From Saccharopolyspora sp. SCSIO 74807 (GTDB lineage Bacteria; Actinomycetota; Actinomycetes; Mycobacteriales; Pseudonocardiaceae): DNA of 64,000 nucleotides. The stretch covers positions 5,983,501 through 6,047,500 of the forward strand of contig NZ_CP146100.1 in assembly GCF_037023755.1 (NCBI RefSeq), read 5' to 3'. The position numbers were made by a program, and so were the translations under genes. The notes under the pieces were generated by a model that was not told the origin of the DNA, searched no databases, and worked only from the letters and a program-made list of their open reading frames with translations. Of this stretch, positions 34,959 through 43,711 are shown piece after piece (within the stretch, counting starts at the first letter, position 1; every line of letters starts with the position of its first letter).

Positions 34959-35762
34959 TCACATGCCCATGCCGCCGTCGACCGGCAGCCCCGCACCGGT
35001 GATGAACTTCGCGGCGTCGGAGGCGAGGAAGACCACGGCGTCGGCCATGTCGTCGACCTGCCCGAGGCGTCCCTGCGGGGTCTGCTCCACGACGGCTTGC
35101 GCGGCCGCTTCCGGGGACGGGAACAGACCGGCCGCGGCGCAGTCCGCCGCGAGCTGATTGCCCATCGCGGTAGGTGTGAGACCGGGGAAGATGCTGTTGA
35201 CGCGGACGCCGTAGCCGAGCTTGCCGGACTCCGCGGCGGCGACGCGGGTGAGCCGGTCGATGCCCGACTTCGTCGCCGAGTACAGCGAGATGCCGGGGAA
35301 GGCGATCGTCGCGGCCACCGACGCGATGTTGATCACCGCGCCGCCGCGCCCGGCCGCGCCTCCGGGACGCATGGCCCGGAATCCGTGCTTGACCCCGAGC
35401 GCGGTGCCGAGCACGTTGACCTCGAGCATCTTGCGCACGTCGGCCGGATCGAGATCGACGATCAGGCTGGTGATCTCCACGCCGGCGTTGTTCACCAGTA
35501 CGTCGAACCCGCCGATCTCGCGGACCACGCCTTGGACCGCCTCGGTCCAGCTCGCCTCGTCGGTGACGTCCAGCTCGACGAACTCCGCGGTGGCGCCCGC
35601 GTCGCGCAGCGACTGCGCGGTCTGCTTGCCCTCGTCCTCGAGCACGTCGCCGATCACGACGTCGGCGCCCGCCTTGGCCAGCGCATCGGCCATGCCCGCG
35701 CCCAATCCGCGCGCACCCCCGGTAACCAGGGCTTTTCGGCCGGTCAGGGCATAACTGGTCAT
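34959..35762 (-). CDS. short-chain dehydrogenase/reductase (SDR)
   Basis: A 267-residue classical SDR. The cofactor motif is TGGARGLGAGMA, with GDVLEDEG after it (Asp suggests NAD preference), NNAG at about residue 90, the catalytic Ser in NIASVAAT and the catalytic pair in YSATK, and the typical ending ITGAGLPVDGGM. It oxidises or reduces an alcohol/ketone in the operon pathway. ATG 35762 follows CGAGGAG. It is the first gene of the operon and is divergent from a TetR regulator. The substrate is unknown. Confidence 0.92.
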   Translation of the reverse strand: MTSYALTGRKALVTGGARGLGAGMADALAKAGADVVIGDVLEDEGKQTAQSLRDAGATAEFVELDVTDEASWTEAVQGVVREIGGFDVLVNNAGVEITSLIVDLDPADVRKMLEVNVLGTALGVKHGFRAMRPGGAAGRGGAVINIASVAATIAFPGISLYSATKSGIDRLTRVAAAESGKLGYGVRVNSIFPGLTPTAMGNQLAADCAAAGLFPSPEAAAQAVVEQTPQGRLGQVDDMADAVVFLASDAAKFITGAGLPVDGGMGM

Positions 35763-35843
35763 CCGAATCTCCTCGTTGAGATCGCTGCGTGCACGGCTCG
35801 CGAGATCGGCCGTGCGGTGTGGATCGCACCGTAGACAGCGTCT

Positions 35844-35879
35844 TTGACAGCCGTCAAGGATTCGTTGGACAGTCGTCAA
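35844..35879. promoter_or_regulatory. TetR-type operator pair
   Basis: TTGAC-N4-GTCAA (35844-35857) and TGGAC-N4-GTCAA (35866-35879) are two near-identical sites 22 bp apart in the gap between the divergent SDR and TetR genes. The first also contains TTGACA and could double as a -35 box. Confidence 0.7.
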
Positions 35880-35957
35880 GCAAGATCGGTACGCCTGCCG
35901 ATACACTGTTCACGGCAGCCGCATCGCGCGCACCGCAGCCGGCGACAGGACGAGGAC

Positions 35958-36611
35958 GTGACCGAAGCCCCCGAGGAAGTCCCCGAGGAAGTCACTGAGA
36001 CGAAGCAGCAGCGGATCGCCCGCCGCCAGGTCGACAAGTTCGAGGCGCGGCGCCGGGAACTCGCCGTCGCGACGTTGCACACGCTGGCCGACCTCGGCTA
36101 CGCGCGGACGAGCCTGCGGGAGATCGCGCACAACTCCGAGTTCTCGCACGGGGTGCTGCACTACTACTTCGCGGACAAGCAGGACCTGGTCACCCAGGCG
36201 GTCCGGCAGTACGAGGCCGTGTGCGTCACCAGGTACGACGAGGTGATCGACAACGCCACCAGCGCCGCGCAGCTGCGCGACGGATTCATCGCCAAGTTCC
36301 TGGAAACGCTGCGCGCGGACGCGCCGCTGCACCGGCTCTGGTACGACCTGCGCAATCAAAGCCTGTTCGAGGCGTCCTTCCGCGAGGACGTGCGCGAGAT
36401 CGACAAGCGGCGGGAAGAGATGATCTGGCGGGTGATCACCCGCTACGCCGAGCTTTCCGGTGCGCAACCGGTGATGTCCAGCGGCACCGCCTACGCCGTG
36501 TTCGACGGCGTTTTCCAGTCCGGGCTGCGGCATTCGCTCAGCGGGCGGGACGACGAGATCGCACGCCTGGAAGCGGAGCTGCCCCGGGTGCTCGCGCTGG
36601 CGTTCGCCTGA
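35958..36611 (+). CDS. TetR-family transcriptional regulator
   Basis: A 217-residue TetR protein. After an acidic start (TEAPEEVPEEV) the N-terminal HTH is at about residues 30-80: RRELAVATLHTLADLGYARTS, then LREIAHNSEFSHGVLHYYF. The C-terminal helical domain would bind the inducing ligand. GTG 35958 follows AGGACGAGGA; longer frames overlap the operators. It is divergent from the SDR-saccharopine-dehydrogenase-like-ligase operon and probably represses it and itself through the paired sites. An acyl-CoA or the acid substrate would be a plausible ligand. Confidence 0.92.
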   Translation: MTEAPEEVPEEVTETKQQRIARRQVDKFEARRRELAVATLHTLADLGYARTSLREIAHNSEFSHGVLHYYFADKQDLVTQAVRQYEAVCVTRYDEVIDNATSAAQLRDGFIAKFLETLRADAPLHRLWYDLRNQSLFEASFREDVREIDKRREEMIWRVITRYAELSGAQPVMSSGTAYAVFDGVFQSGLRHSLSGRDDEIARLEAELPRVLALAFA

Positions 36612-36647
36612 ACCTGGTGGCGTTCGCCTGAACTTTCGGCGGCGAGC

Positions 36648-39068
36648 TCAGATGGTGTGGCGGTGCTGCAAGTAGCGGAACATGGCGATGCCGGGCAGCA
36701 CGGGCAGCCAGTAGGTCAGCAGCCGCGAGGTGAGCACGCCGGTCACCGCCGCGGTCGGCGGGACACCGATCGCCCCGAGGCCCGCGATCAGCACGGCTTC
36801 GACCGCTCCGAGCCCACCCGGCGACGGCGCGAGGTGACCGAGGGTGTTGCCGATGACGAACACGACGATCGCCGACACCCAGGAGAAATCCGCGGAGACA
36901 GCCGCCAGGCACGCGGCCAGCCCTGCGCCGGAGACCACGAGGTAGCCGAGCGACCCGCCGAACAGCAGCGCCGCCCGCACCGGATGCCGCAGCACCGCGA
37001 ACAGCTCGCGGGCGACCTCCACCGCGGACCCGACGATCCGCTTGCGCACGGCAGGCATCCCGAACACGACACCGACCGCGACGACCAGCACTCCCAGCGC
37101 CACGAACAGGGCGCTCGTCGGAATCCGCAGGTTCTGCACGACCCGGGACAACCCGCCGCTGAACAGGCCGATCACGCAGATCACGAAGGCGACCGCGCCG
37201 ACAGCGGCCTGGTTGAGCATCGTGACGCCCACCGCCAGCGAGCGGCGGAACCCGAGGCGTTCCATGAACACGACGTTGATGGCGAAGAAGCCCGCGCCGC
37301 TCGGCGTCGTGCGCCCGGTGAAACCGGCGGCGACCTGGACCGCGAGGGTGCGCCAGAACGGCAGGGCGTTCGGGCTGGAGCCGAGCATGGAGATCGACGA
37401 CATGAGGGTCGCCAGCAGCCCGGTGAGCACCGCGACCGCCAGCCATGCCCAGTGGGCGCGGCGCAACGCGTCCAGCACCCGGCCCATCCCGGACAGTTCC
37501 GGCAGCAGCAGGTAGATGCCCGCGGCGATCAGCAGGAGGCCGATCACGGTGCCCGGCCGCACCGGTGACCGCAGGCCAGGAACCGCGACTCCGGTGCGGT
37601 CCGCGAGCGTTTCGCGCAGCGCGGCCAGCCGGTAGCGCCCCTTCGGGGCCTGCGCGCTGATCCGGCGGGGCACGTTCAGCGGCCCGAGTTGTTCCAGCGC
37701 CGCCTCGAGCCGTTCGGCGGGCAGCACGCGGACCGCGGAGGACACCGTGCGCTCGACGCCGACGACCGAAGCCAGCGAGACCAAGGCGTCCGCGAGGTCC
37801 TGAGCCCGGTGCGCCGCGTCCGCCCCTGCGTGGCTGAAGGTGAAACCGAGCAGCCACGGGCGGTCCTCGCCGTCCACGAGGAAGTTCTTCGCCCGCAGAT
37901 CGTGGTGCGCGATGCCCGCGTCTGCCAGCAGGGTCAGCTGCGTCCAGATCGCGTCCAGCAGTTCGTCGTCGATCTCCGAGCGCGGGAGGTCCGGGAGTCT
38001 GCGGCCGTCCACGTGCCGCAGCACCAGCAGCGGTGGCGCGAACTTCGCGTCGCAGACCTGCACGACCGCGGGAGTGCGCACCCCGGAGCGTTCGGCGAGC
38101 AGCCCGACGTACGCCTCGTGCTCGGTCTCGTGGTGCGGTGTGGACAGCCGCGGTTCTTCCTGCGCATCGGGTGAGGCGTTCCAGCGCCGGAACCCGTGCA
38201 GCAGCCCGGCCCGCCTGCGCATCCGCCGCACGGATTTGACCCGGAGGGTGTCGCCGCCGGCGGTGCGCACGGCGAATTCGCGCGGCTCGAACAGCCGGTA
38301 GCGCAGGGCGACGATCGATTCGGGCGCGCACCCGGCCAGCTCCAGCTCGCGCTGCACGACCCGTTCGGAGACCTTGCGCCCGGGCGCGCCCGCCAGGACG
38401 TGGAACAACGTCCCGGTGCCCCACCCCAGCAGCGCTCCCCCGGCCGCGCCCAGCGGCAGGTAGAGCCCGAGGTGCAGAACGGCCACCACGACCAGGACGC
38501 TGAGCACCCCGCCGATCCGCCTCGCCACGCTCCCCAGGTACGGGCCGGTGACCACCGTCAGCGCCACCACGACCGCCACCTCGGTAGCGGGGAACGGGAC
38601 GCTGCCGGGCGGCGGAGCGGGAACGGCGGAAACCGGGCGGGGGCCGAGGACGAACTGGATCACCTCGGCGAGCCCCCAGGTCACCGCGCCTGCCGCGCCG
38701 CACAGCAGCCCCGCCCGGATCTTCTTGAAGTACAGCGCGACCGCCGCGACCACGGCGATGGCCACCCAGGACCCGCACCAGCTCAACGCGACCCAGAACG
38801 GGCCGGGCACCGCGGGAATCCGCTGCAGCTGCCGCAGGATCGCGAGTTCGACGGGGTTGGCGGGCACCAGCGCCAGCAGCACGCTCAGCGTCAGCAGCGC
38901 TCCGGCGACCAGCACTCGCAGCAGGTCCCGCGGGCGCCGCCCGATCGACAACCGCAGGCGGGATTCCGGGGAGGCGCTGCCCTCCCCGTCCGGCGATTCC
39001 CCCCGCTGCACCACTCGCCAATACCTCGCGGCTCGACGGCTCGTCCCGGCCGGCGGCGCACGGCGCAC
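36648..39068 (-). CDS. membrane fusion: PAP2-like + kinase-like + flippase-like (UPF0104) domains
   Basis: About 806 residues in three parts. Residues about 50-220 are five to six helices resembling a PAP2 phosphatase, but the usual PSGH is FPATE and the last histidine region is altered, so catalysis seems lost. Residues about 225-460 resemble an aminoglycoside/RIO-type kinase with a lysine (LRVKSV) and a HHDLRAKN loop, but the DFG aspartate position reads WLLGFTF. Residues about 490-800 are eight or so helices of the lysylphosphatidylglycerol synthase transmembrane family, with GRTTPSGAGF and APSPGGLGAVEAVL. A lipid- or lipid-linked-sugar-handling role in the membrane is inferred. GTG 39068 is used, and the first about 40 residues may be non-native. 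Confidence 0.75.
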   Translation of the reverse strand: MRRAPPAGTSRRAARYWRVVQRGESPDGEGSASPESRLRLSIGRRPRDLLRVLVAGALLTLSVLLALVPANPVELAILRQLQRIPAVPGPFWVALSWCGSWVAIAVVAAVALYFKKIRAGLLCGAAGAVTWGLAEVIQFVLGPRPVSAVPAPPPGSVPFPATEVAVVVALTVVTGPYLGSVARRIGGVLSVLVVVAVLHLGLYLPLGAAGGALLGWGTGTLFHVLAGAPGRKVSERVVQRELELAGCAPESIVALRYRLFEPREFAVRTAGGDTLRVKSVRRMRRRAGLLHGFRRWNASPDAQEEPRLSTPHHETEHEAYVGLLAERSGVRTPAVVQVCDAKFAPPLLVLRHVDGRRLPDLPRSEIDDELLDAIWTQLTLLADAGIAHHDLRAKNFLVDGEDRPWLLGFTFSHAGADAAHRAQDLADALVSLASVVGVERTVSSAVRVLPAERLEAALEQLGPLNVPRRISAQAPKGRYRLAALRETLADRTGVAVPGLRSPVRPGTVIGLLLIAAGIYLLLPELSGMGRVLDALRRAHWAWLAVAVLTGLLATLMSSISMLGSSPNALPFWRTLAVQVAAGFTGRTTPSGAGFFAINVVFMERLGFRRSLAVGVTMLNQAAVGAVAFVICVIGLFSGGLSRVVQNLRIPTSALFVALGVLVVAVGVVFGMPAVRKRIVGSAVEVARELFAVLRHPVRAALLFGGSLGYLVVSGAGLAACLAAVSADFSWVSAIVVFVIGNTLGHLAPSPGGLGAVEAVLIAGLGAIGVPPTAAVTGVLTSRLLTYWLPVLPGIAMFRYLQHRHTI

Positions 39069-39217
39069 CCGTTGCGGGTACCCGCCGCGCGATCGGCACC
39101 GGGACCGCCGAGCGTTGGAACTGCCCCGACGATAGGCGGCCCCGGCCCCGTTCTGCCGGTCGGAGGCACCGGCGGCGCGGAGCCGGCCGCGGGCCGCCTA
39201 CGTCGACCGCCGGGTTC

Positions 39218-39430
39218 CTATCGGCGGGAAGGGGCGACGGTGTCGTCGTAGAGGCGCGTGGCTTCGGACAGTGCCCGTGCCATCGGCGTCGGCCCCCATC
39301 GCGCGACGAGCTCGTCGAAGCCCGCGCACGCCTGGTCCGGATCGCCACCGGCTTGGTCGAGCAGTTGCACGATCTGGCCGGTCAGCCACAGGTGCAGCAC
39401 TTCGCCCTCGTACGGTCCGCTCGGTGTCAT
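39218..39430 (-). CDS. small hypothetical protein
   Basis: A 70-residue protein starting MTPSGPYEGEVLHLW, with a conserved-looking TGQIVQLLDQAGGDP and CAGFDELVARWGPTP. It is hydrophilic with no signal or membrane segment. ATG 39430 has AAGGGGGA upstream. I do not recognise the family. It lies upstream of the membrane fusion gene on the same strand, with a 149-bp gap. Confidence 0.6.
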   Translation of the reverse strand: MTPSGPYEGEVLHLWLTGQIVQLLDQAGGDPDQACAGFDELVARWGPTPMARALSEATRLYDDTVAPSRR

Positions 39431-39581
39431 CGGCACGGTCCCCCTTGCAGTCCGGGTGCGTTGGCCGGGGGAGACCGGCAGGTCCGCGGGCGATGACACG
39501 CACTCACTCGAACGTGTGGCTAGCCGACTGCTTGGAAACGAACGGTGACGACCGGAGGCGGCCCACTCCGGCCGGACCCGC

Positions 39582-40142
39582 TCACGCGGTAGCGACCCCG
39601 CTGCGGCCGAGGATCTCGTCCACCGTCTGCTCCACCGTCAGCGCGGCGTTGTCCACCCAGACGCCCTCACCGGGAATCTGACCGCGCATCGCCTCGTCCA
39701 GAAAGGACCAGTCCTCGACGAGGACCTTGTCCCGCCCGCGATTGCGCTCACCGGCCACCGCGGGATCCGGCGCCAGCACGGCCAGCTTCAGATCCCGGGT
39801 GCGCACCGACTCGCGGTAGAAATCCAGGTGGGGCTTGAGCACCACGACGTCGTCGATCACCGGCACGACTCCGGCACCGGCGAAACTGTCCGACAGCAGC
39901 GCCGCGTTGCGCGCGCGCAGGAACAGCTGCCGATCCGGTTCCTCCTCCGGCTCCGGGCCCGGCCAGCGCCCGCCCGAGACGATGAACTCCTGCAACTTGT
40001 CCACCTCGACGTGCGCCCCGAGCGCGAACCGCTGGGCGAGTGCGCGCGCAACGGTCGACTTGCCGCTGCCGGGCACACCGGTCACCAGGAAGATCACCGG
40101 AGCCGGCTCGCGATCGACCGGAACGACCTCGAATTCCTTCAC
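39582..40142 (-). CDS. AAA/P-loop nucleotide kinase-like protein
   Basis: About 186 residues with Walker A VTGVPGSGKSTVARALAQ at the N-terminus, an acidic second motif VPVIDDVVV and a lid-like segment DPAVAGERNRGRDK. It is the size of small kinases such as shikimate, gluconate or chloramphenicol 3-O-phosphotransferases, but the substrate is not determined. GTG 40142 follows GCGAGG and is preferred to a longer frame whose extra N-terminus is basic and atypical. No functional partner is visible nearby. Confidence 0.75.
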   Translation of the reverse strand: MKEFEVVPVDREPAPVIFLVTGVPGSGKSTVARALAQRFALGAHVEVDKLQEFIVSGGRWPGPEPEEEPDRQLFLRARNAALLSDSFAGAGVVPVIDDVVVLKPHLDFYRESVRTRDLKLAVLAPDPAVAGERNRGRDKVLVEDWSFLDEAMRGQIPGEGVWVDNAALTVEQTVDEILGRSGVATA

Positions 40143-40614
40143 GATTTGGCCTCGCTTGATGCCGAATGGCGGGTACGGACGATTCCTCGCAGCGCCAGAT
40201 GCGCGCGATATCGACTTGTTGCGCGTCGATCCGGGCATTCCGCGTCTGGCACGTCCGCGAGAGTATCGACCGCGTCCGCACGGCCGCGGAGAGCCTGGCT
40301 CGACGACGAGCGGTCATGCCTGAACCCGGAGTCGAGCAGGTCCGCATCATCGGGCGAGTCCGCGAGGTCGACAGGGAGTCCGCGCTACGAACGAAGGGGC
40401 GGCGGGCGTGGTGGCGGTCAGCGCGAACGTAGCGAGATTTCGACATGCGCCCGGAAACCCTCGGACGGACGAGAAACCGCTCGATGGTCGAGCACGGTAT
40501 GCATCAGAGGCGAAAGTCCTCTGGGCGCACCCGGAGCATCACAGGTTCCCTCGTGGCGGGTCGTTGCTTCGGCCCGGGGAAGAAACCTCGACGCAATGCG
40601 GAAAGGTGTCCACC
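40143..40614. other. intergenic, 472 bp, divergent
   Basis: Between the P-loop protein and the His-rich peptide gene, which diverge. Frames here look like shadows. I see no clear operator; both promoters must be within it. Confidence 0.4.
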
Positions 40615-40779
40615 ATGAGCAACGTGAAGAACGTGTTCGTGTCCATCGGCAACCGCCACCACGGCAGCGATCACCGCTGGGGCAACGGCCACGGCTGGGG
40701 CGGCCACCACTGGGGCGGTGGCCATGGCTGGGGCGGCCACCGCCGGCATGACCACCATGGCTGGGACTGCAAGAAGTAG
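40615..40779 (+). CDS. His/Gly/Trp-rich 54-residue peptide
   Basis: The first 12 residues (MSNVKNVFVSIG) are ordinary. The remaining 42 contain 11 His, 5 Trp and about 13 Gly in a loose repeat of GHGWGGHHWGG type, and the chain ends in DCKK with a single cysteine. GGAAAGGTG lies before ATG 40615. Such composition suggests metal (Ni, Zn, Cu) binding or storage; a leader/core RiPP precursor is an alternative, but no modifying enzyme is adjacent. A strong hairpin follows the stop, supporting an expressed single-gene unit. Confidence 0.7.
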   Translation: MSNVKNVFVSIGNRHHGSDHRWGNGHGWGGHHWGGGHGWGGHRRHDHHGWDCKK

Positions 40780-40807
40780 CGACCACCCGGCACCGAATCG
40801 GAGTTCG

Positions 40808-40840
40808 GTGGCGCCCGCGCCGATGTGGCACGGGCGCCAC
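40808..40840. terminator. bidirectional terminator hairpin
   Basis: GTGGCGCCCG and its exact complement form a 10-bp stem with a 13-nt loop, between the stop codons of the converging His-rich peptide and small membrane protein genes. Confidence 0.75.
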
Positions 40841-40870
40841 TTCGAATGCGCTTTCCACCGCCGGAAAGCG

Positions 40871-41116
40871 CTAGCGGCGCGGCTGGGGGATATGCGGCTG
40901 GACGGTCCGACGCCGGGCGGTCCCGGACCGGCCGGTCTTCCCATGCTCCGCGAGTCGCGTGCTCAGCTGGTAGTTCGCCACCACCAGGCCGAACACCAGC
41001 AACCCGATGCCGAGCTCGTTCCAGATGGACGGATCCTGCGGGCTGAAGGCGAGATCGTTGAGGATCGCGCCCGTTCCCGCCAGTACCAGCACCGCGGCGA
41101 GCAGGTGGTAATGCAT
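40871..41116 (-). CDS. small membrane protein, unknown
   Basis: About 81 residues with two predicted helices: HLLAAVLVLAGTGAIL near the N-terminus and LGIGLLVFGLVVAN around residues 34-47, then a basic C-terminus (TARRRTVQPHIPQPRR) that would stay in the cytoplasm. The start is open: ATG 41116 is used, but TTG 41128 lies at better distance from a GGGAGAG sequence. I do not recognise the family. Confidence 0.6.
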   Translation of the reverse strand: MHYHLLAAVLVLAGTGAILNDLAFSPQDPSIWNELGIGLLVFGLVVANYQLSTRLAEHGKTGRSGTARRRTVQPHIPQPRR

Positions 41117-41402
41117 CGCTTTCAACAAGACTTCTCTCCCGATTCGCCGGCGCCGCACTCGGACATCGCTGCCGAGCGCGGCGAAATCAGCTTGCTCACC
41201 AAGCGAGCACGAACAGCTTCACCGGCTTGCATTACGTTCGACTGAAGCGCACATGAGAGGCGGTTCAGCGAATTGTCAGCGGTAGCGGGATCGCGCGGAC
41301 GTTCCGCGTTCGACCTGCGCGCCGTCCGCCGCAAATCGGCATGACCCCTCCGGACGAGCGGCGCTTTCACCAGTCGCATGAGCGCGTTGCAGCCGAAGGT
41401 CG

Positions 41403-41870
41403 TCACTGCGCTATCGACTGCTCCACATGCCGTCCGTACGGCACGGCGTCGAGCAGCGTCACTTGCACCGTGGTGCCGTCCGGCACCTGGTACGAGCGCT
41501 GCTCACCGCGCCGGGCACCGCCCAGCGCGGTTCCCAGCGGCGAGGCCGGCGAGTAGACCTCCAGGTCGTTGAGCTCGGCTTCGCGGGTGCCCAGCAGGAA
41601 AGTTTCGACATCTCCGGCGTCGTCGTAGCGGACGGTGAGCACCATGCCCGGCTCGGCGATGCCGTCGTCCGGCGGCGCCTCGCCGACGACGGCGGAGGCC
41701 AGCAGGTGCTGGATCTGCCTGATCCGGCCTTTCCGCTCCTGCTGAGCCGGGATCGAGCCGTCCTCGCCCGTTCCGGTGTCGCCGTTGCCCGGCGCGAGCA
41801 GGTCGGCGAGCTCGGCGCTGAGCCGCTCGTGCGCTTGCGGTGTCAGCCAGGCGCGCTGGGTATCGGCCAT
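41403..41870 (-). CDS. GreA/GreB-like transcription elongation factor
   Basis: A 155-residue protein with a GreA-type layout: a short N-terminal helical part (LTPQAHERLSAELADLL) with acidic residues in the tip region GDTGTGEDGS, then the C-terminal FKBP-like domain, ending in YSPASPLGTALGGARRGEQ and VPDGTTVQVTLLDAV. Gre factors bind RNA polymerase and promote cleavage of backtracked RNA. The N-terminal coiled coil looks shorter than in E. coli GreA, so it may be a Gre-like paralogue with another role at the polymerase secondary channel. ATG 41870 is used; its ribosome binding site is weak. Confidence 0.82.
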   Translation of the reverse strand: MADTQRAWLTPQAHERLSAELADLLAPGNGDTGTGEDGSIPAQQERKGRIRQIQHLLASAVVGEAPPDDGIAEPGMVLTVRYDDAGDVETFLLGTREAELNDLEVYSPASPLGTALGGARRGEQRSYQVPDGTTVQVTLLDAVPYGRHVEQSIAQ

Positions 41871-42102
41871 GATCACTCCAGTGTTCCGATGCAGCGGCCG
41901 CTCGCAGTGCCCGGCGAGCATCGAACGGCACCGGGCATCCCAGCGTGCCTGCGCCGCACGACCGGGCCGTTGCTGCGCTCGAGGCGACCGCGGCCGCTGC
42001 GGAGATTTCGTTGCTCTCAGGATGGACCAGGCCCCGCACCGGAGCATTGTTCGTCAGCTACAGCTCACGGTGCGGTCTTTTTCGGTTTCGCACAGGGCCG
42101 CA

Positions 42103-43632
42103 TCAGGCCTCGTGGGCCGCCAAGTCGATCATCATGGCCAGCCGCTTGCGCGGGTCCTGCAGGTCGAGCGCGGTCACCTCGGCCATCCTGCGCAGTCGAT
42201 AGCGCACCGTGTTCGCGTGCACCCCGAGGCGCTCCCCCGCTTCGGCGAGTTCGCCTTGGGCGTCCAGCCACGCGGCCAGCGTCGCCACGTACGCGGTCCG
42301 GTGTTCGCGGTCGTACGAGCGCAATTCGGCGACCGGACCGCGCGCAGGCGTGCGCCCGGCAGCGGCCGCCGCGCGCAGCCGGTGCAGCAGGATTTCGTCC
42401 CACGATTCGTCGTACGCCCGCGGTTGCGCATCGGTCGAGCGACTTTGGTGCAGCGCCAAGCACTCCTCGGCTTCCTGGCGCGCCGCGGAGAGTTCCGCCG
42501 CCGACGCCATCCCGCTGATCCCGGCCCAAACGCTGACCTGATCCGGCAGCACCCGGCGCAACGCGGCCACCCAAGCCCGCGCGGTCGCGACGTCCTCGCT
42601 GGAAAGCACGGTGTAGAGGGTGTTGCCGGACAACGCGCTGCGGCCCGGTCGCGACCAGCCGAAGCCCGCGGTCGCCCGGTCGAACGCCAGCAGCAGGCCG
42701 GAGTGGTCCTCGAGGACATTCGGGCGGATCGCGATCACCCGCAGCGGCCCCGGCGGCAACCCGAGCCTGCCGACCAGCGCGGCGGCCGCAGCGGTGCCTT
42801 CCAGCAACCGCATCACCAGGTCCGACTCGACCTGCCTCTCCAGGTCCGCGCTCGCGCGCGAGCGCAGCAGGTGCAGCGACACCGTGCGGGCACCCTCGAT
42901 CAGGGCCATGCGCCGCACGCCGGTCAGCGGCTCGCCGCAGTCCACCCACACCGAACCGAGCAACTCCCGATTCGCGCGGACCGCCACCACCATCCGGCCG
43001 GTGAGCCCCTGCGCCGGATCCGGCTCGACGAACAACGGCTCGTCCGAGACCGCGAGGTGGGCGAACACTCCGCGCACCTCGAACAGCTCGCGCAGCCGCG
43101 CCGGAGCTTGGCGTTCCACGATGGTCGCCAGCCGCGCGGGGTCGGCCTGGTGGTGCGAACTCGAATAGGCCAGCAGCGACGACAACCGGTCTTCGATGAC
43201 GACCGCGCCGTCGACCGCATCGGCGAGGCTGTCGGCCAGCGCGAACAAGTCGGTGGGCCCCCGCCCCGACTCGGTCTCGCGGCCTTCGAGCACCAGGCCG
43301 TAGACCACGCCCGCCAGCTCGCTCCAGGACACCGCGGGATCGACCAGCATCACGGCGAGCCCCGCGAGCTCGGCGGCCGAGACCGTCTCCTCGGTCAGCT
43401 CCGCGCTACCGCGGACGAGCACCACGCAAGCCCGCGCGGCCTGCGCCCGCCGGATCGCCTGCAGCTCGGACTCGGCGCCAACGGCGAGGTAGACGTCGCC
43501 GGTCACCGGACGGTCGTCCGCGCAATCCTGCAGGACCACGCCCCGCAGCTCGGTCGACCGGGAAAGCGGACAGCAGCACAACCGCACGCCGTAGCCACCC
43601 AGGACGTTGACCAGGCGGTCCAGCACCATCAT
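42103..43632 (-). CDS. PucR/CdaR-family transcriptional regulator
   Basis: A 509-residue regulator of the PucR/CdaR type. An N-terminal ligand domain (about 20-125) ends in MLVDPAVSWSELAGVVY. A GAF-like middle (about 135-270) and a GGDEF-like segment follow. The C-terminal HTH is YDREHRTAYVATLAAWL plus RLGVHANTVRYRLRRMAEV. These proteins usually activate purine or ureide catabolism genes, which fits the downstream racemase, NCS1 permease and AllE. It is intact, unlike the two related broken genes at 10.6-12 kb and 16.2-17.1 kb. Two adjacent ATG codons (43632 and 43629) could serve as start. Confidence 0.9.
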   Translation of the reverse strand: MMVLDRLVNVLGGYGVRLCCCPLSRSTELRGVVLQDCADDRPVTGDVYLAVGAESELQAIRRAQAARACVVLVRGSAELTEETVSAAELAGLAVMLVDPAVSWSELAGVVYGLVLEGRETESGRGPTDLFALADSLADAVDGAVVIEDRLSSLLAYSSSHHQADPARLATIVERQAPARLRELFEVRGVFAHLAVSDEPLFVEPDPAQGLTGRMVVAVRANRELLGSVWVDCGEPLTGVRRMALIEGARTVSLHLLRSRASADLERQVESDLVMRLLEGTAAAAALVGRLGLPPGPLRVIAIRPNVLEDHSGLLLAFDRATAGFGWSRPGRSALSGNTLYTVLSSEDVATARAWVAALRRVLPDQVSVWAGISGMASAAELSAARQEAEECLALHQSRSTDAQPRAYDESWDEILLHRLRAAAAAGRTPARGPVAELRSYDREHRTAYVATLAAWLDAQGELAEAGERLGVHANTVRYRLRRMAEVTALDLQDPRKRLAMMIDLAAHEA

Positions 43633-43711
43633 CGAACTTCACTCCCGCAGCGCCTGAGCCATCGCTGAGCGGCTGAGGGCGCCGGGCGGCTCCGGCGCCG
43701 TGCAACGGTTC

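Noticed and set aside
40615-40779. RiPP cluster around the His-rich peptide
   Set aside because: No radical SAM, YcaO, lanthionine synthetase, protease or exporter gene is adjacent, so only the peptide itself is reported.
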